Shown here one piece after another: positions 62,831-64,000 of a DNA stretch of 64,000 bases. The translations under genes were made by a program, and so were the position numbers. Each line of letters opens with the position of its first letter. The stretch's first letter is position 1. The DNA comes from JAJKIV01 sp036741775 (GTDB lineage Bacteria; Gemmatimonadota; Gemmatimonadetes; Gemmatimonadales; Gemmatimonadaceae): NCBI GenBank assembly GCA_036741775.1, contig DAINRQ010000009.1, forward strand, positions 1 to 64,000, written 5' to 3'. The notes below the pieces were generated by a model. The model saw only the letters and a program-made list of their open reading frames with translations, did not search any database and was not told the origin of the DNA.

Positions 62831-64000
62831 ATGGCTGCCTTCGGAAAGTTCCGCCGCTATCTCAGGATCCCGTCGAGGAGCGCCGCTCGCATCAGGCGCG
62901 AGGTCGATGAGGAGCTCCAGATGCAGATCGACCTGCGCGCCGAGGCGCTGGAGCGTGAGGGCATGTCCCGGGACGAGGCGCGCGCCGAAGCGTTACGTCG
63001 ATTCGGCGATGTCGACGAGGCGGCGCGCTACTGCATCGCCATCGATCGTGACGCCGAGCAGCGTCGTCGAACCAGCGGTTGGTTCGACGAGCTCCGGCAG
63101 GATGTAGGGCACACGCTGCGCATCCTGCGACGCGGCCCCGCATTCGCTGCAGCTACTGTCCTGACGTTAGGCGTCGCGATCGGCGTGAGCACGGCGATCT
63201 ACGGCGTGCTCCATACCTTCCTCATCCGCCCGCTTCCCTTCCCCGAGTCCGAGCGCCTCGTCGCGTTCCATCCGCCGACGCAGGACCGCTCTATCCGCCA
63301 GCCATCGCTGGAGAACGTCGACTGGACCACGGTCGATTCGCTGTTCGACGCCACGGCCACGTGGGACCTCGACGGGTTCACCATCCTCGGCCGCCCGTAC
63401 GCGGAGACGCTCACAGGCGCGTGGGTGTCGCCGGGCTATTTTCGAGCGCTGAGCCTCCGACCCGCACTGGGGCGGGCCTTCCGCGAGAGCGAGTATCGCG
63501 AGCGAACGCCGGTGGCGATCATCAGCCACGAGCTCTGGGTCCGGCGGTTCGGCGGCGATCCCGGCGTGATCGGCACGACGTTCACGGCGCACTCGGCGGA
63601 CCATCCCGACGCCGCGACCGCCCTGACCATTATCGGTGTTACATCGCGCGACTTCTGGCCGATCCACTGGCGGGAGAGTCATATCCTCCGCCCGATGCCA
63701 CCAGATAACCGCGGGATGCCGGCGCTCGCGCGTCTCGAACCCGGGGCTTCGCTGCTCGCCACGCAGCAGCGGGTCGACGCGGTCGTGCGCGCGCAGATAT
63801 CGGGTCCCATCGAGCCGGGATGGCACATGAGACTCGTCCCCTCGCTCGAGCAGCATTCGACCCGCGCGAAGTCGCTGGTGGTGGCCGTGTTCGGCGCCGC
63901 GCTGTTCATGCTCCTGGCCGCGTGCGGAAGCGTCGCCGGTGCGCTCGTGAGCCGAATCGCCGCCCGACGCAGCGAGCTGGCCGTGCGCGTCGCACTCGGA
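62831..64000 (+). CDS. ADOP/MacB-FtsX-type ABC permease, 3' end outside window
   Basis: Open from ATG 62831 (AAAGG seven bases upstream) to the end of the window, about 390 residues. It has the N-terminal prefix domain (RIRREVDEELQMQIDLRAEA, ALRRFGDVDEAARYC), the first membrane block (DVGHTLRILRRGPAFAAATV, LTLGVAIGVSTAIYGVLH), the periplasmic domain (FRALSLRPALGRAFRESEYR, VAIISHELWVRRFGGDPGVI) and the beginning of the central block (MLLAACGSVAGALVSRIAAR, RSELAVRVALG). No PadR gene precedes it. TTGACG at about 62768 with CACTAT 17 bases later is a weak promoter candidate. Confidence 0.85.
   Translation, partial: MAAFGKFRRYLRIPSRSAARIRREVDEELQMQIDLRAEALEREGMSRDEARAEALRRFGDVDEAARYCIAIDRDAEQRRRTSGWFDELRQDVGHTLRILRRGPAFAAATVLTLGVAIGVSTAIYGVLHTFLIRPLPFPESERLVAFHPPTQDRSIRQPSLENVDWTTVDSLFDATATWDLDGFTILGRPYAETLTGAWVSPGYFRALSLRPALGRAFRESEYRERTPVAIISHELWVRRFGGDPGVIGTTFTAHSADHPDAATALTIIGVTSRDFWPIHWRESHILRPMPPDNRGMPALARLEPGASLLATQQRVDAVVRAQISGPIEPGWHMRLVPSLEQHSTRAKSLVVAVFGAALFMLLAACGSVAGALVSRIAARRSELAVRVALG

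Larger units (their letters stand above)
2113..63172. repeat. Dispersed GCCTAACG / CGTTAGGC motif (about 26 copies)
   Basis: Exact copies by eye. GCCTAACG at 2113, 14166, 23169, 28113, 29531, 33342, 34284, 36634, 37831, 43356, 48510, 50619, 51603, 56497. CGTTAGGC at 5222, 6134, 10132, 17113, 29221, 40346, 42248, 52472, 58227, 60509, 61400, 63165. Most are CGCCTAACG. Roughly a dozen near-copies lack one end base (for example 6291, 14363, 14401, 25074, 35289, 37031, 39354, 40922, 49771). The first base of each copy is given; see the findings for the analysis. Confidence 0.7.

Noticed and set aside
1..64000. tRNA, rRNA and CRISPR arrays
   Set aside because: No cloverleaf-like CCA/TTCGANNC blocks, rRNA motifs or regularly spaced 25-40-base repeats were seen; the repeats present are dispersed inverted elements, not spaced arrays.

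Overview
The window is a 64-kb piece of a high-GC bacterial chromosome, most probably from the phylum Gemmatimonadota (inferred from gene content, with no marker gene to prove it). The signs are an ECF sigma factor overlapping a Ser/Thr kinase with a TolB-like propeller, several MacB/FtsX-type permeases of the ADOP class (two with a PadR regulator directly upstream), many secreted or lipobox proteins (two D-aminoacylases, PIG-L deacetylase, VOC proteins, DinB protein, Ig-like lipoprotein), and long stretches of single-gene transcription units on both strands. No rRNA, tRNA, CRISPR array, prophage or intact transposase was seen.

Layout. 1-12.7 kb: a 5'-truncated CDS, a VOC lipoprotein, a NamZ-type exo-muramidase, a decayed propeller gene, the sigma/kinase pair, an intact ADOP permease, a graveyard of gene fragments, a PadR regulator with an internally deleted ADOP partner, and a PIG-L deacetylase. 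12.8-25.6 kb: a berberine-bridge-type flavoenzyme, DinB protein, LLM flavin monooxygenase, a broken esterase, a metallophosphoesterase, two D-aminoacylase-like lipoproteins around a LuxR-HTH membrane protein and a DUF4199 protein, and a PF00756 esterase. 25.7-30.5 kb: a signalling pair made of a REC-glutaredoxin-like-thioredoxin-reductase-like fusion and a cNMP-binding histidine kinase, then a nitrilase and an orphan PadR. 30.8-48.2 kb: lipoproteins, an ADOP permease, small conserved proteins, a CocE-type hydrolase, a CitMHS transporter, a second-type methionine aminopeptidase and a GNAT protein, separated by dense intergenic repeats. 48.2-52.3 kb: a PadR-ADOP pair and a lipoprotein. 52.5-60.5 kb: two very large and unusual proteins ending tail to tail, one TPR/HD-GYP/degenerate GGDEF/ATPase and one esterase-subtilase fusion with a histone-H1-like tail, followed by an ankyrin protein. 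60.5-64 kb: small ORFs, an FGE-like secreted protein and the start of a fifth ADOP permease.

Two themes cut across the genes. First, an 8-mer, GCCTAACG (often CGCCTAACG), occurs about 26 times by hand count on both strands, in genes and between them and in several reading frames, about tenfold more than base composition predicts. Second, intergenic DNA is full of non-autonomous inverted-repeat elements of at least four families, one of which has extended the C-terminus of a hydrolase gene. Pseudogenes (at least four) cluster in the first 17 kb.

All coordinates and motif counts come from reading the sequence by eye; no search or alignment was run.
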